DNA of 64,000 nucleotides. Source: Cololabis saira (taxonomy: Eukaryota > Chordata > Actinopteri > Beloniformes > Belonidae). Position 1 is the first letter of the stretch. Every line of letters begins with the position of its first letter. A program made the position numbers and the translations under genes. Location: NCBI RefSeq assembly GCF_033807715.1, contig NC_084599.1, positions 3,036,125-3,100,124 of the forward strand, written 5' to 3'. The notes below the pieces were generated by a model. It ran no database searches. It saw only the letters and a program-made list of their open reading frames with translations, and was not told where the DNA came from. Below are positions 1-11,737 of this stretch, in pieces.

Positions 1-100
1 GTAAAAACATGAAGCTTCACTTTATATTCAGACTAACTAATGTGGCAGCTACAACTGTTAGATTTCATCTATTAAACCAACATTTATCTTCCTAAATGAT

Positions 101-349
101 TTATTTCAGCCGGCGGTAATTCTCCAAAGAGCTGCAGGTTTCTCCCCAGGACGACGGCAGCTTGACCCAGCGATCACATCGCTGGCCGTGAGCTGCTGGT
201 GCGCCCGGGGCCGGCGGCTCTTCTGATCCCCGAAACATCGGCTCAAATTTCTTAACAGGCGTTATTTGGATAAACTGAGCCCAGGTTGGGGATCGGAATT
301 CTGATACAGCCTGTGTGTCCTCTTCTAATATAATACATCCATGGCCCTC
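101..349 (-). CDS. possible terminal coding exon of an unrecognised gene
   Basis: An open frame of about 83 codons on the minus strand ends in TAA at 103-101. The last codons read SSWGETCSSLENYRRLK, and the stop overlaps an AATAAA. The frame is GC-rich up to the stop and AT-rich beyond it, as at an exon edge. The candidate acceptor near 314-319 (CACACAG) lacks a pyrimidine tract. I do not recognise the protein. The same boundary also reads as a good plus-strand acceptor (TTTATTTCAG at 100-109), so orientation is uncertain. Confidence 0.3.
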   Translation of the reverse strand, partial: EGHGCIILEEDTQAVSEFRSPTWAQFIQITPVKKFEPMFRGSEEPPAPGAPAAHGQRCDRWVKLPSSWGETCSSLENYRRLK

Positions 350-1302
350 TTATCCTTCGCCGTTTGTTTACTTTCGTCACTTCCGTTTCTCTTCTCGTGC
401 ACTGATTCGCTACCTGAACAGCCAATCACAGAGTGAGCTGTTTGACCGACAGCCGACCCCGATTCAACATGTCGAATCGGCTGAAAAGGTCCCGATGGGC
501 GCCCGACCTGTGGCGACGTGCAGGACACACCGGGGAAACTAGCCCGACCGACGCGGCCCGACACTCACCGACGGCCCGACGGCCGATTTTCGGCTTGGTG
601 TGTCAGCGCCTTTAGAGTGCTTCGTTTGTTTACCTGTAGCCCCCATTATATTTTAAATCCAGTGAAAATGGAGCAATTATCTAGCAAAAGCACAACTGAT
701 ATGTTTATTAAGGTTTTTGAAAACAAAAACTCTCATTTTTTTTCTTTATTTCTAAACTTAAAAAGGTGTCAAAGTATCCCCAGTTTAGGCTTTATATCAG
801 CCGTTTTTCATTTGACAAGGTGACCTTAATTTTGTCCTTTTTCAATAATCAAAGACATTTGATCTAAATATTCATACATGGAAAAAACTGTTTATTTATT
901 CATGAAGACTTTTTAAATTATATAGTTCAAACCAACCATTAATTCCACCAGGACTGTTTGTACTGTATGTTGTTTGCTTAATTCACTTCACTTTGCATCC
1001 AGCTATGGCCTTGTGTGATGGGTTACCCACTCTGTCAGTAAATGGCTCTTGGAGGAGCTCTTAGCACAACAAAAGATGGCTCGTGTTATTTAAATGGTCA
1101 CGTTGCTGTTTCTCATTTCCTCATTAATCACTGATGTTTGCACAGGCTACTAATGAGAAACTACACTTTCCATGTACCCACAAAAACATAACAGAGAATT
1201 CAGATATATGGATAAATTATTGTAGATGTCAACATAAGGAGGTGCGTAGGAATATGTAGAAATATGGAGCCTTTAAGCTTCCTGCTGCTCTTTACATTAA
1301 CT
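350..1302. other. unassigned sequence
   Basis: No convincing gene on either strand. 430-610 is CpG-rich with repeated CCCGAC/CGACGGCC motifs. The rest is AT-rich. Confidence 0.5.
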
Positions 1303-1500
1303 AAGGCCCTGTTTCCATGTAACAAAAACGGTGGCGTTTTCATGCGTTTTGGCCGTTCGTTTATACGAAAACGAAGCTCAAAGTCACCAAAAACTATAAT
1401 TTCTGAAAACTCCGGCCAAAGTGGAGATTTGTAAAAACTCTGTTTTCACGTTTGCTTGTAAACGGAGGGAAACGGACATTTAGGCTTCAGAACGTCACAT
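1303..1500. mobile_element. MITE-like dispersed repeat (GTTTCCATGTAAC type)
   Basis: The segment around AACGGTGGCGTTTTCATGC, AAGCTCAAAGTC and GTTTTCACGTTTGCTTGTAA recurs with small changes at 44708-44865. Two copies in one window show a dispersed element. I could not define its ends or a target duplication. 1501-2080 after it is unassigned. Confidence 0.5.
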
Positions 1501-2084
1501 TATGAGACAGAAACGTCACCAGTGTCACGTGTGCGACCTGTGTTTACAATTTGTTTGGCCACCGTCAATATTTTCTGGTATTTTACTTGATTTATATTCT
1601 AACGTCACACTAGCATGACTTTATCTTCTCGTTACACTGCCCCCTGTAGGTTTGGCTGCTCATAGCACCTTAACAGCATATTTATGCGGGTTTGTGTAAA
1701 TGATGGTATTGTAGTGGACTTAGGGTTTGGAGTGTGTGGGTGTGTGTGTCTGTTGCCATGGAGACTCATTACAGACTGATTAGCCTCACCTGAGATGTGC
1801 TGTTGCTGCCGTGAAACTCGGGAGGTCATTGTACTCAGCTGGACTTGATTGCTGAGATGCTGAACTTTTAAAGCAGAGCCGAAAGGAGCAGCAGTTGTGT
1901 CTGGGGAGCGGAGCTTGTCGCAGGTCGGGGTCATTTGCCCGAAACAAGCCTAGTGATTTTGCACTCATTGGAAGGCGGGTGGTTCGGGGCCCATCGTGGC
2001 TGTTTAGGGCCACCGGCGGCGAAGATAGTTAGACTGGCAGTCAGTTAGACTGGCTGTTGCAGTATAGGAGAGCTGTTCCTGTGC

Positions 2085-2681
2085 TAGAGCTGTGGTTATT
2101 TAGGGACCTGTAGGAGTGTTAGGGCTGTGGTTAGTTAGGGATGTGTAGGAGTGTTAGAGCTGTGGTTATTTAGGGACCTGTAGGATTGTTAGGGCTGTGG
2201 TTAGTTAGGTATGTGTAGGAGTGTTAGAGCTGTGGTTAGTTAGGGACCTGTAGGAGTGTTAGGGCTGTGGTTAGTTAGGGACCTGTAGGAGTGTTAGGGC
2301 TGTGGTTAGTTAGGGACCTGTAGGTGTGTTAGGGCTGTGGTTAGTTAGGGACCTGTAGGAGTGTTAGGGCTGTGGTTAGTTAGGGACCTGTAGAAGTGTT
2401 AGGGCTGTGCTTACTTAGGGACCTGTAGAAGTGTTAGGGCTGTGGTTAGTTAGGGACCTGTAGAAGTGTTAGGGCTGTGGTTAGTTACGGACCTGTAGGA
2501 GTGTTAGGGCTTTGGTTAGTTAGGGATGTGTAGGAGTGTTAGAGCTGTGGTTATTTAGGGACCTGTAGGATTGTTAGGGCTGTGGTTAGTTAGGTATGTG
2601 TAGGAGTGTTAGAGCTGTGGTTAGTTAGGGACCTGTAGGAGTGTTAGGGCTGTGGTTAGTTAGGGATGTGTAGGAGTGTTA
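2085..2681. repeat. 35-bp satellite array, block 1
   Basis: Tandem 35-bp units containing GGGCTGTGGTTAGTTAGGGA followed by CCTGTAGGAGTGTTA. Variants include GATGTG for GACCTG and GAGCTG for GGGCTG. TTAGGG occurs twice in a typical unit. The block ends exactly at a TTA target duplication of a Harbinger element and resumes at 5170. Confidence 0.95.
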
Positions 2682-5169
2682 GGGTGCGTCCCAATACTCC
2701 CCCTCGCCCTCCTTTTCTTCCCTAACCCTAACTTTTGCGCGTTCCCGTGAAGGTAGTGGTGTCCCAATTCCTCTTTTCACCTAGGGGGAGGGGGCATAAC
2801 GAGGGCTAGGGGCTGAGAATAGCCCCTTCAAATCGAGGGATTTCAGATGCTGACTTGGCGAGCGAGGGGGTATGAAGATTTCCCAGAATGCTTTTCGTCG
2901 TCATTTGCGGACTGAATCAAAAAAAAAAACATGGAGGACATTTCTGGTTTTTTTGGGAGTAAAATCAATATTTTGAGTTTCTGCATAAAAATGCATTTTG
3001 ATTACATTTCTCGGCGCAAACCGATATTTTACTTTCATAATATTCACTCAGTGAATGTACATCATCCCTTTTTTGTCCGTTGTTCGCTAAGATCGCGCCG
3101 GAATATGGTTACGTAAGCTACGTAAGCTACGCCGTAGGTTCCGTAAGCTACGCCGTAGGCTGCGTCTATTCAAAGCTCGCCGACCGAGGAAAACATGCTT
3201 TACAGACTCGTCTCGATTTTGAGCAAGCAAGCATTTTTTCATTTTTTTGAGTCAAATGGCGACCCGCAAAGAGCAGGAGGATATTGAACCCACAAATGTA
3301 AGTATAATGTCCAATGGAATTAAAAAAAATCACAGTGCTTTTGTATGTTTTAACAGTTTGAACAGTACATAGAAATACCACATTGTTTATTGTTTATTTT
3401 TAATACCAAAGAGTGAAATTACCGGAGTCAAATTACTTGTTGGACAATGTTCGAACCTGGCCAATAAAGCTGATTCTGATTCTGAGTTAACGTAAGATAA
3501 TATGTGGCTGTTGATGACGAGTCGGGTAGATAACATTGCCGTGTCCTGTTAACTACTCGTTAACTCATATTTTCTACAAATTTGTTGTATATTTCACATT
3601 ACTATAAGGCAGAAACGTTATTTGGGGGGGGTTACGAAGTAATAACGTCGCTTGCTGCCTTGTTATCATAGTTCAAACTTTTTGTTTGTTTGTGTGTTTT
3701 TTTACGAGGACGTTTGTGCATTGCAGTAATCACATTTCATTCCAGGGACTCCGGATCAGGTCCGACACCTAATAAGCTTTAGGACTAACAACGAGGAGAA
3801 TTTCAATAAGAAGAAATATGCTGCTAAACCACTGTGGGAGTGAGTGATCTAGCTATCTGCTTGCAGAATATCTGTGATGGGGTCCTTAACCATGGTATAA
3901 CTACTATTCATCACTGTTTTCTGTTACAGGAAACTCATCAAAGAGCTGGAACTGGAGGGAAAGGTGACCACAGCACAAATTGGCAAAAAATGGGAAAATC
4001 TTAAAAAAAATATATATGGTAAGCAAATGTTATGGTTATGGTAAGTTATATTATCTGCTGAAGAGATGATGCTTAACAAAAAAAAATCCATGTAAAGTAT
4101 TTATTAATAGCACAGAGGTAATTTTTATTTATACAGTTTTAATTAACCTGGTATGATGTTGTGGGTGTGTATGATAGTCCAGTCATGTGTGTAATCAACA
4201 TGTGTATCCATCTTTTTTTTTATCTCAGAACACTTTGGAAGACGCCAGCACATCGGCCTCAAGCTCTGCCTCACCAGCTGGAAGAGGAAGCTGGAAGCTT
4301 CAGGCATCAGGTCCACTTTCCCCCCGATCCCCAAAAAAAAGAAACTCTCTATGCAGGACTTCCTTCAAGCTGAGGCCGCCAAAGAAGACAGAAGATGTCA
4401 AAAAAATGAAGAACACATGGACAGGTTCCTGAACCTTTTAGAGAAAATGGTGGACCAGACACCTCATCAGCAGTAGCAGCACATACACTGCAAACTTTTT
4501 TTTTTGTACATATTTCTGTGCAAATTTTTTTATATGGAACAGCACCTTTCTTTGTTCTGCGTGCAATGTTTACTTTTTTTCTTTTTAAAAATTGTATTTG
4601 AATATAGCAAATAAAGCCTTTTTTACTGCAGATTTTCTCACTATCCTTATTTTACTATTGATCTCGTTGTACAGTTTATAATTTGAGACATTACCTTACT
4701 TTGAGAAACCCCAGAAGAGAAAACTGTTGTGTAACAAGTTTTATTAGACAATTTAAAAGTATTTCCAAGTGAGTAAAACCACAGAAGTACAAAACTATAT
4801 GAAGAACACATGGACAAGTTCCTGAACCTTTTAGAGAAAATGGTGGACAGGACACCTCATCAGCAGTAGCAGCACATACACTGCAAACTTTTTTTTTTGT
4901 AAATATTTCTGTGCACATTTTTTTATATGGAATATAAGTGCCATATTAACAGCGCTACAGCTGAAATTAAAACAGCTTTTGGCTCTCAGCTTCCTGATCA
5001 GGGTAGGGATGGAAACGAGGGGTAGGGGGAGAATTGGGACAGGCACCTGGGCCAAGTGCCCTAGATTTCAAGTGCCCTAAAATCTCCCCCTTCTTTTTTA
5101 GGGCTTAGGGAAGAAAAGAAGTGCGAGTGGAGAAAAGAAGGGCGAGTGAAGGAGAATTGGGATTGGCCC
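2682..5169 (+). mobile_element. PIF/Harbinger-type DNA transposon lacking a recognisable transposase
   Basis: The flanking satellite is duplicated as TTA (2679-2681 and 5170-5172); removing the element and one TTA restores an intact satellite unit. The imperfect terminal inverted repeats begin GGGTGCGTCCCAAT on the left and GGGCCAATCCCAAT on the right (complement). A 3-bp TTA duplication is typical of PIF/Harbinger. Inside are a spliced Myb/SANT-like gene, a short LINE-type tail near 3440-3486 (CAATAAAGCTGATTCTGATT) and an internal direct duplication: 4799-4935 repeats 4400-4550. No DDE transposase was seen, so it is probably non-autonomous. Confidence 0.8.
3257..4476 (+). CDS. Myb/SANT-like DNA-binding protein of the Harbinger element (spliced)
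   Basis: Probable exons: 3746-3839, 3930-4018 and 4229-4476, joined by AG/GT sites in one open frame to TAG. They read VRHLISFRTNNEENFNKKKY, AAKPLWEKLIKELELEGKV and AQIGKKWENLKKNIY, then a Lys-rich region and a C-terminal helix (HMDRFLNLLEKMVDQTPHQQ). The WxxLxxEL...GKKWENLKKxY pattern is that of the Myb/SANT-like protein that accompanies Harbinger transposases and helps bring them to the nucleus and DNA. A candidate first exon (ATG at 3257, MATRKEQEDIEPTN, donor GTAAGT) does not join exon 2 in phase, so the 5' end is unresolved or broken. AATAAA follows at about 4610. Confidence 0.6.
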
Positions 5170-6529
5170 TTAGAGCTGTGGTTAGTTGGGACCTGTAGGA
5201 GTGTTAGGGCTGTGGTTAGTTAGGGACCTGTAGGAGTGTTAGGGCTGTGGTTAGTTGGGACCTGTAGGAGTGTTAGGGCTGTGGTTAGTTAGGGACCTGT
5301 AGGAGTGTTAGGGCTGTGGTTAGTTAGGGACCTGTAGGAGTGTTAGGGCTGTGGTTAGTTAGGGATGTGTAGGAGTGTTAGAGCTGTGGTTAGTTGGGAC
5401 CTGTAGGAGTGTTAGGGCTGTGGTTAGTTAGGGACCTGTAGGAGTGTTAGGGCTGTGGTTAGTTGGGACCTGTAGGAGTGTTAGGGCTGTGGTTAGTTAG
5501 GGACCTGTAGGAGTGTTAGGGCTGTGGTTACTTAGGGACCTGTAGGAGTGTTAGGGCTGTGGTTAGTTAGGGACCTGTAGGTGTGTTAGGGCTGTGGTTA
5601 GTTAGGGACCTGTAGGAGTGTTAGGGCTGTGGTTACTTAGGGACCTGTAGGAGTGTTAGGGCTGTGGTTAGTTAGGGACCTGTAGAAGTGTTAGGGCTGT
5701 GCTTACTTAGGGACCTGTAGAAGTGTTAGGGCTGTGGTTAGTTAGGGACCTGTAGAAGTGTTAGGGCTGTGGTTGGTTAGGGACCTGTAGGAGTGTTAGG
5801 GCTTTGGTTAGTTAGGGATGTGTAGAAGTGTTAGGGCTGTTGTTAGTTAGGGACCTGTAGAAGTGTTAGGGCTGTGATTAGTTAGGGACCTGTAGGTGTG
5901 TTAGGGCTGTGGTTAGTTAGGGACCTGTAGAAGTGTTAGGGCTGTGGTTAGTTAGGGACCTGTAGAAGTGTTAGGGCTGTTGTTAGTTAGGGACCTGTAG
6001 GAGTGTTAGGGCTGTGGTTAGTTAGGGACCTGTAGAAGTGTTAGGGCTGTGGTTAGTTAGGGATGTGTAGGAGTGTTAGGGCTGTGGTTAGTTAGGGACC
6101 TGTAGAAGTGTTAGGGCTGTGGTTAGTTAGGGATGTGTATGAGTGTTAGGGCTGTGGTTAGTTAGGGACCTGTAGGAGTGTTAGGGCTGTGGTTACTTAG
6201 GGACCTGTAGGAGTGTTAGGGCTGTGGTTAGTTAGGGACCTGTAGGAGTGTTAGGGCTGTGGTTAGTTAGGGACCTGTAGGAGTGTTAGGGCTGTGGTTA
6301 GGTAGGGACCTGTAGGAGTGTTAGGGCTGTGGTTAGTTAGGGACCTGTAGGAGTGTTAGGGCTGTGGTTAGTTAGGGACCTGTAGGAGTGTTAGGGCTGT
6401 GGTTAGTTAGGGACCTGTAGGAGTGTTAGGGCTGTGGTTAGTTAGGGACCTGTAGAAGTGTTAGGGCTGTGGTTATTTAGGGACCTGTAGGAGTGTTAGG
6501 GCTGTGGTTAGTTAGGGACCTGTAGAAGT
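5170..6529. repeat. 35-bp satellite array, block 2
   Basis: Continuation of the array after the Harbinger insertion, about 39 units. Units beginning TTAGTTGGGACC (one base group shorter) cluster at 5172-5470. Units with TAGAAGT instead of TAGGAGT cluster in the middle. It ends at the GAAGT duplication flanking the L2 element. Confidence 0.95.
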
Positions 6530-9096
6530 TCAATTTCAATTTTATTTATATAGCGTCCAACACAACAGATGTTGTCTCCAGACGCCTTCCAGAGACCCAG
6601 AACATGAACATAAACATAAACATAAACATAAACATAAACCCCCGAGCAATTATTATACAAACAATGGCAGGCAAAAATTCCCCCAGTGGGAGAAAAGCCC
6701 CAAGCCAAACAGTGGCAAGGAAAAACTCCCCTTTAGGAGGGAAGAAACCCTGAGCAGGACCAGGCTCATAAGGGGGGACCCTCCTGCCGAAGGCCAGACC
6801 GGGGGAGTCAGGGACGTCGACAGCACACAGCAGGCAGGTGGAAGCAGCAGCGGGATGACCAGAGGTGGGGGGGGGGGCGTCAGCAGCACACAACAGTCAT
6901 GTGGAAGCAGCAGCGGGATGACCAGAGGGGGGGGGGGGGGGCGTCAGCAGCACACAACAGTCATGTGGAAGGAGTAGCGGGATGACCAGAGGGGGGGGGG
7001 GGGGTGCAGGCAGGCGGAAGCAGCAACAGCAGACATCCACGTAGGCAGGTGGAAGAAGCAATGGGATGACCAGAGGGGGGGGAGGGCCGGGAACACAGGC
7101 CAGAACGCAGCTCCTGAGGCTCCGGCCTGCAAACATACACAAAAGAGAAAAAAGGGGGGCCGGCACAAGAAACTACAGGAACGATGGACAAAAATGATAG
7201 CTATGAGATATTTATAATAAATAAAAATGGTAATGGAGAAGAGAGGCAGGGAAAAGGAGAGGAGAAGAAGGGTGAGAGGCACCGCCCAGCGGATCATGTC
7301 GGTGCCCCCCTGCAGCATAAGCCTATAGCAGCATATCTACCGCGAAGCTATATTTGAGACTAACTATTATAGTTTTGTTCTATAGCTGCGACTATGACTA
7401 CTGACTCTAACACACTAAAGTTTACACTACCTAGAGATTTACCAACACCAGCTAGAGGTTTACTAAACACTAACTATAAGCTTTACTAAACAGAAAGGTT
7501 TTAAGTTTAGTTTTAAAGGTGGAGGTGGTGTCAGCCTCCTTAACCCAGATTGGAAGTTGGTTCCAAAGTAATGGTGCCTGATATCAGAACGCCCGCCCTC
7601 CAAATCTACATTTAGATACTCTAGGAACTACGAGTAAACCTGCACCCTGGGAGCGGAGAGCTCTGCCAGGAACATAAGGCACTATCAAATCTTGTAAATA
7701 CTGCGGAGCTAAGCCGTTTTGGGCTTTATATGCAAGTAATAAAATTTTAAATTGAATTCTGAATTTTACAGGTAGCCAATGGAGCGACGCTAACACTGGA
7801 GAGACGTGGTCTCTCCTGCTAATTCCTGTCAGTACTCGTGCTGCTGCATTCTGGATCAGCTGGAGCCTATTCAGCAAATTACTTGGACATCCTGCTAACA
7901 ACACATTACAGTAATCCAGTCTAGAAGATACAAACGCATGAACTAGTTTTTCTGCATCCCTCTGCGAGAGGATTTTCCTAATTTTTGCAATATTACGGAG
8001 ATGGAAAAACGCTATTTTACAAACCTGATTAACATATGGTTTAAACGACAAATCCTGATCAAAAACAACACCAAGGTTTCTCACAGTTGCACTGGAAGCC
8101 ATCGCAACACCATCTAATCCCTTCCTAAGATGCTCTGGACCAAGAATGATAACCTCTGTTTTGTCTGAATTTAGAAGCAAGAAATTTCTGGACATCCAGT
8201 CCTTGATGTCCCTAAGACATGCCTGAAGTTTAACTAACGGTTCTGTTTCATCCGGCTTCATAGACAAATAGAGCTGCGTATCATCAGCATAACAATGAAA
8301 GTGTATGCCGTGATTCTGGATTATACTTCCCAAGGGCTGCATGTATAAACTAAACAAGATTGGCCCTAGCACTGAACCCTGCGGAACACCATAACAGACC
8401 CTTGACTGTTCTGAAGAAACCTCATGTACATGAACAAACTGGAACCTGTCAGATAGATATGATTTAAACCAACGTAGAGCTGTCCCTTTAATCCCAACAA
8501 CATGCTCTAACCTGTGCAGTAAAATGCCATGATCAACAGTGTCAAAAGCAGCACTGAGGTCCAATAGAACCAATATGGACACTAATCCCTTATCTGAGGC
8601 CATAAGAAGGTCATTCGTAACTCGAACCAGTGCTGTCTCTGTGCTATGATGCATTCTGAACCCTGACTGAAAGACTTCAAACAGATCATTTCTATACAAA
8701 TAGTCACATAACTGGCTTGAAACTGCCTTTTCCAGAATTTTAGATACAAATGGAAGGTTAGAAATTGGCCTATAATTAGCTAAGGTGTCTGGGTCAAGGG
8801 AAGGTTTTTTAAGTAAAGGTTTAATTACTGCCAATTTGAAAACCTGTGGTACATATCCTAAGCTTAGGGATAGGTTGATTTGGTCCAGTATTGTCACACC
8901 AATAAGAGAAAAAACATTTTTGAATAGTCGAGTCGGGATGGGGTCTAACATACATGTGGTTGACTTAGCTCTATTAACGAGTGAAGTCAGCTCAGGGAGG
9001 TCTATAGGATCAAAACAGTCTAGAGACAAGTCAGAGCCTAGGGAAGTCGCTAAAGCTGAAGAAACGCCCACAACCGGCTGACGCCCACAACCGGCT
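6530..9096 (-). mobile_element. 5'-truncated L2-type LINE retrotransposon
   Basis: The element runs on the minus strand, with its 3' end at 6530 (AATTTTATTTATATAGCGTC on the plus strand). GAAGT is duplicated at 6525-6529 and 9097-9101 within the satellite. It has a long 3' UTR (6530-7470) with an internal 44-bp tandem block rich in GGATGACC and GGAAGCAGCAGC (6835-7090). The endonuclease domain is missing, a normal result of incomplete reverse transcription. The 5' end carries a small duplication of CGCCCACAACCGGCTGA. Confidence 0.85.
7584..9071 (-). pseudogene. L2-type LINE reverse transcriptase, 5' truncated, late nonsense codon
   Basis: The 495-codon frame has the reverse transcriptase blocks in order: ANYRPISNLPFVSKILEK, HHSTETALVRVTNDLL, LLDLSAAFDTVDH, YGVPQGSVLGPILFSLYM and the catalytic HCYADDTQLYL, then the thumb (RNLGVVFDQDLSF). 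These are typical of the vertebrate L2/CR1 group. The apurinic endonuclease upstream is absent. The frame stops at RAF-TGA; the copy at 53602 has TGC at that place and reads on into YQAPLL. Homology to the C-terminal tail continues beyond the stop to about 7480. A dead copy. Confidence 0.85.
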
Positions 9097-9595
9097 GAAG
9101 TGTTAGGGCTGTGGTTAGTTAGGGACCTGTAGGAGTGTTAGGGCTGTGGTTAGTTAGGGACCTGTAGGAGTGCTAGGGCTGTGGTTAGTTAGGGACCTGT
9201 AGGAGTGTTAGGGCTGTGGTTACTTAGGGACCTGTAGGAGTGCTAGGGCTGTGGTTAGTTAGGGACCTGTAGGAGTGTTAGGGCTGTGGTTAGTTAGGGA
9301 TGTGTAGGAGTGTTAGGGCTGTGGTTAGTTAGGGACCTGTAGGAGTGTTAGGGCTGTGGTTAGTTAGGAGGGATTTGTAGGAGTGTTAGGGCTGTGGTTA
9401 GTTAGGGATGTGTAGGAGTGTTAGGGCTGTGGTTAGTTAGGGATGTGTAGGAGTGTTAGGGCTGTGGTTAGTTAGGGATGTGTAGGAGTGTTAGGGCTGT
9501 GGTTAGTTAGGGACCTGTAGAAGTGTTAGGGCTGTGGTTAGTTAGGGATGTGTAGGAGTGTTAGGGCTGTGGTTAGTTAGGGACATGTAGGAGCC
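9097..9595. repeat. 35-bp satellite array, block 3
   Basis: Array resumes after the L2 insertion with about 14 units, many of the GATGTG variant. It stops abruptly at 9595 in non-repetitive sequence. Confidence 0.95.
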
Positions 9596-10337
9596 TCTAT
9601 CCGCTACCCAGCGTTGTGTGTTAGCGTCTGACACGCTCTGTCAGCCGCTCCCGTTTCCAGCTGGACCGACGTTTCCCCCACAGGCTCTCACTGTTAACGG
9701 GCCGGGTCAGACCAGCGCCTCAAGCCTAGACCCCGAGGGGGCGTCTTAATCAACCGGAGAGTTAAGTGGTTGTTTTAAACAAACTTGTATGTGTTCTGTG
9801 TAGTCCCGTTAAGTAGGTGTTAGGTTTTAATAGGTTTTAAACATCAACAGTAGAGCTATATTTGTGGCAGCTCTGGGAGACTGGGATGAAATAATAGCTG
9901 ATAGGTACGGGAAGTGAATACACATCTGTCCATCTTTGTTTATCCAGCGGTCCCCCTAATGCTAAATCAGGCGTGCCTTTTTAGGATGAAATCCCGTGTG
10001 CCCCTGATTGTGTGCCGAGTGTTTCCTTCTATGTCCTTTTGGGTGGCACTGGTGTGTTTATCTGCATATGAAATGCTGGAGTGTGCTTATGATGGTGTGT
10101 AGTGGTTCTGTGTGCAGTGACACAGGGGTAGCTGGTTACCTGGAGGGGATGGATTTGTTTAAGGGGGGTCCGTTCTACAGTAGTTCGGCCAGTCCTCTCC
10201 TTGGCCCACCATAAAACTGCTGTTGTCTTATGAACTGTTTTTATGAAATACAGTCTAGATTTTCTCTATAACGTGGTTAAGGAGATTATCCCTCATTATT
10301 TTCCAATTATAGACCATCCATCCTACCATCCACCCCA
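9596..10337. other. unassigned sequence
   Basis: Non-repetitive sequence directly after the satellite. No convincing gene on either strand. Confidence 0.5.
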
Positions 10338-10670
10338 TTGTTCCCATCCCTAAGTATTCTCCCTATGTCTGCGGTAAATGTTTTTCAGATTTGTCTTTTT
10401 GTCTATCAATCCATCCACAAGCTACTTCCAACCTGTTTTCATTCTTTATTTCAATTCAATTCCCAAATTCATCACTTTAATACTAGGTCTGCAAACAATC
10501 TCCATCCCACCTTTTTCAGGACTACTTTTTCCCAATTTTCAGTTAGATTCAGAGGTCCCTCTTTATTGGAACACCTTACCACTCAATATTAGAGAACACT
10601 CGAGCACAAATCATTTCAAAAAACTAATCACAACTTTTTTACTAACCCAGCTTAGCAAAACTTAACAACT
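10338..10670 (+). pseudogene. LINE reverse transcriptase C-terminal fragment, frameshifted
   Basis: Two overlapping frames together give a LINE C-terminus: one with HHFNTRSANNLHPTFFRT and FSVRFRGPSL, the other continuing with LYWNTLPLNIREHSSTNHFK and KLITTFL. The shift lies near 10565. The pattern (NTR...F..R..GP.LWN.LP..IR) is common to fish LINE ends. The family was not determined. Confidence 0.6.
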
Positions 10671-10784
10671 AATTTCCAGAACTTCTCTGCATATCCTCAT
10701 CAGATTCCTGTTTTTTCTAGTAATTTAGCTTATTCTCCTTAGTTGTCCTATGTTTTACATATCTCTGTAGATATTGGTTGTTTC

Positions 10785-11255
10785 AGAATCAGAATCAGAA
10801 TCAGAAAGGGGGTTTATTGCCAAGTTTGTTAACACACACAAGGAATTTGTTGTGGTGATTGGTGCAATACAGTAAGAATAAAAATAAAGATAAAAAATAA
10901 AAATATAAAAGCAAACAAATATATATGGAGATAACTGAGAGATAGAATAAAGTAAAATGTATAACAGGGATAAACAGAAATGTACAATATGAGGATTAAA
11001 AAGTGCCGGATATGAATCTTTATAAAAAGTGACGTAGGATGACAGATGACAGATACAATGTATAAACAGAAATGAACAGTATAGACAGAAATGTACAATA
11101 TGGGGTTTTTAAAGAGCCGGATGTGAGTCTGTACAATGTTACGGGGTTGGAATATTTACGTTAATGTAACGTAGAGTGGGATGGGGGGGCAGTCCGTAGT
11201 AGTCGGTTAATAAAAGGTGGTGGCAGCAGCTTCTTCAGCCTGCTCAGTGTTCCTA
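10785..11255 (-). mobile_element. Rex1/CR1-like LINE 3' tail
   Basis: Minus-strand copy of the tail seen in plus orientation at 25860-26203. It begins with the GAATCA repeat and GGGGGTTTATTGCCAAG, continues through ACACACAAGGAATTTGTTG and reaches the upstream segment with ATTTACGTTAATGTAACG. Only the untranslated part is kept. Confidence 0.65.
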
Positions 11256-11737
11256 ATATTTATCCTTAGATAAAAGGTTTATTACAGTATGTTTCAAAAC
11301 GTAGAGGGGGAAATATCCGTTTTTGTAAATGTGGCCTTAGAGTGACAGAAATCTGCATTTGATGTTTCAGTGTCAGGGGTGTTAAATGTCTCTGCTGTCT
11401 CATCCACTCATAAAAGCTACCAGACGTGAGCTTCTCGTGAGATGAGGGTCCTGCAAAAACAGAAGACTGAAATACATTAACTGCCACTTCTGATTAGTGA
11501 TCTTACGCTCAGCAGATGACTTTTGGCACTTTTGCACTAGGACTTACTTGGCCCGACTCGGCTCGGCGCGGCTTTACACGGCTCCACACGTGTGTTTTCG
11601 CACAGCCAGGGGAGAAGTGGGGGGGGTGGGGTGAAGCTGCTGTGACGTACGCGATTGCGCAACACCTTTGTTTGTGTCGGCGCAGATGAGAAATCAGCTG
11701 GAGCCGGGAGCGGCTGAGAAAAAAACAGCCCGTCTAC

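Noticed and set aside
2085..2681. Interstitial telomere array because of TTAGGG motifs
   Set aside because: TTAGGG is never in uninterrupted tandem; the true period is 35 bp.
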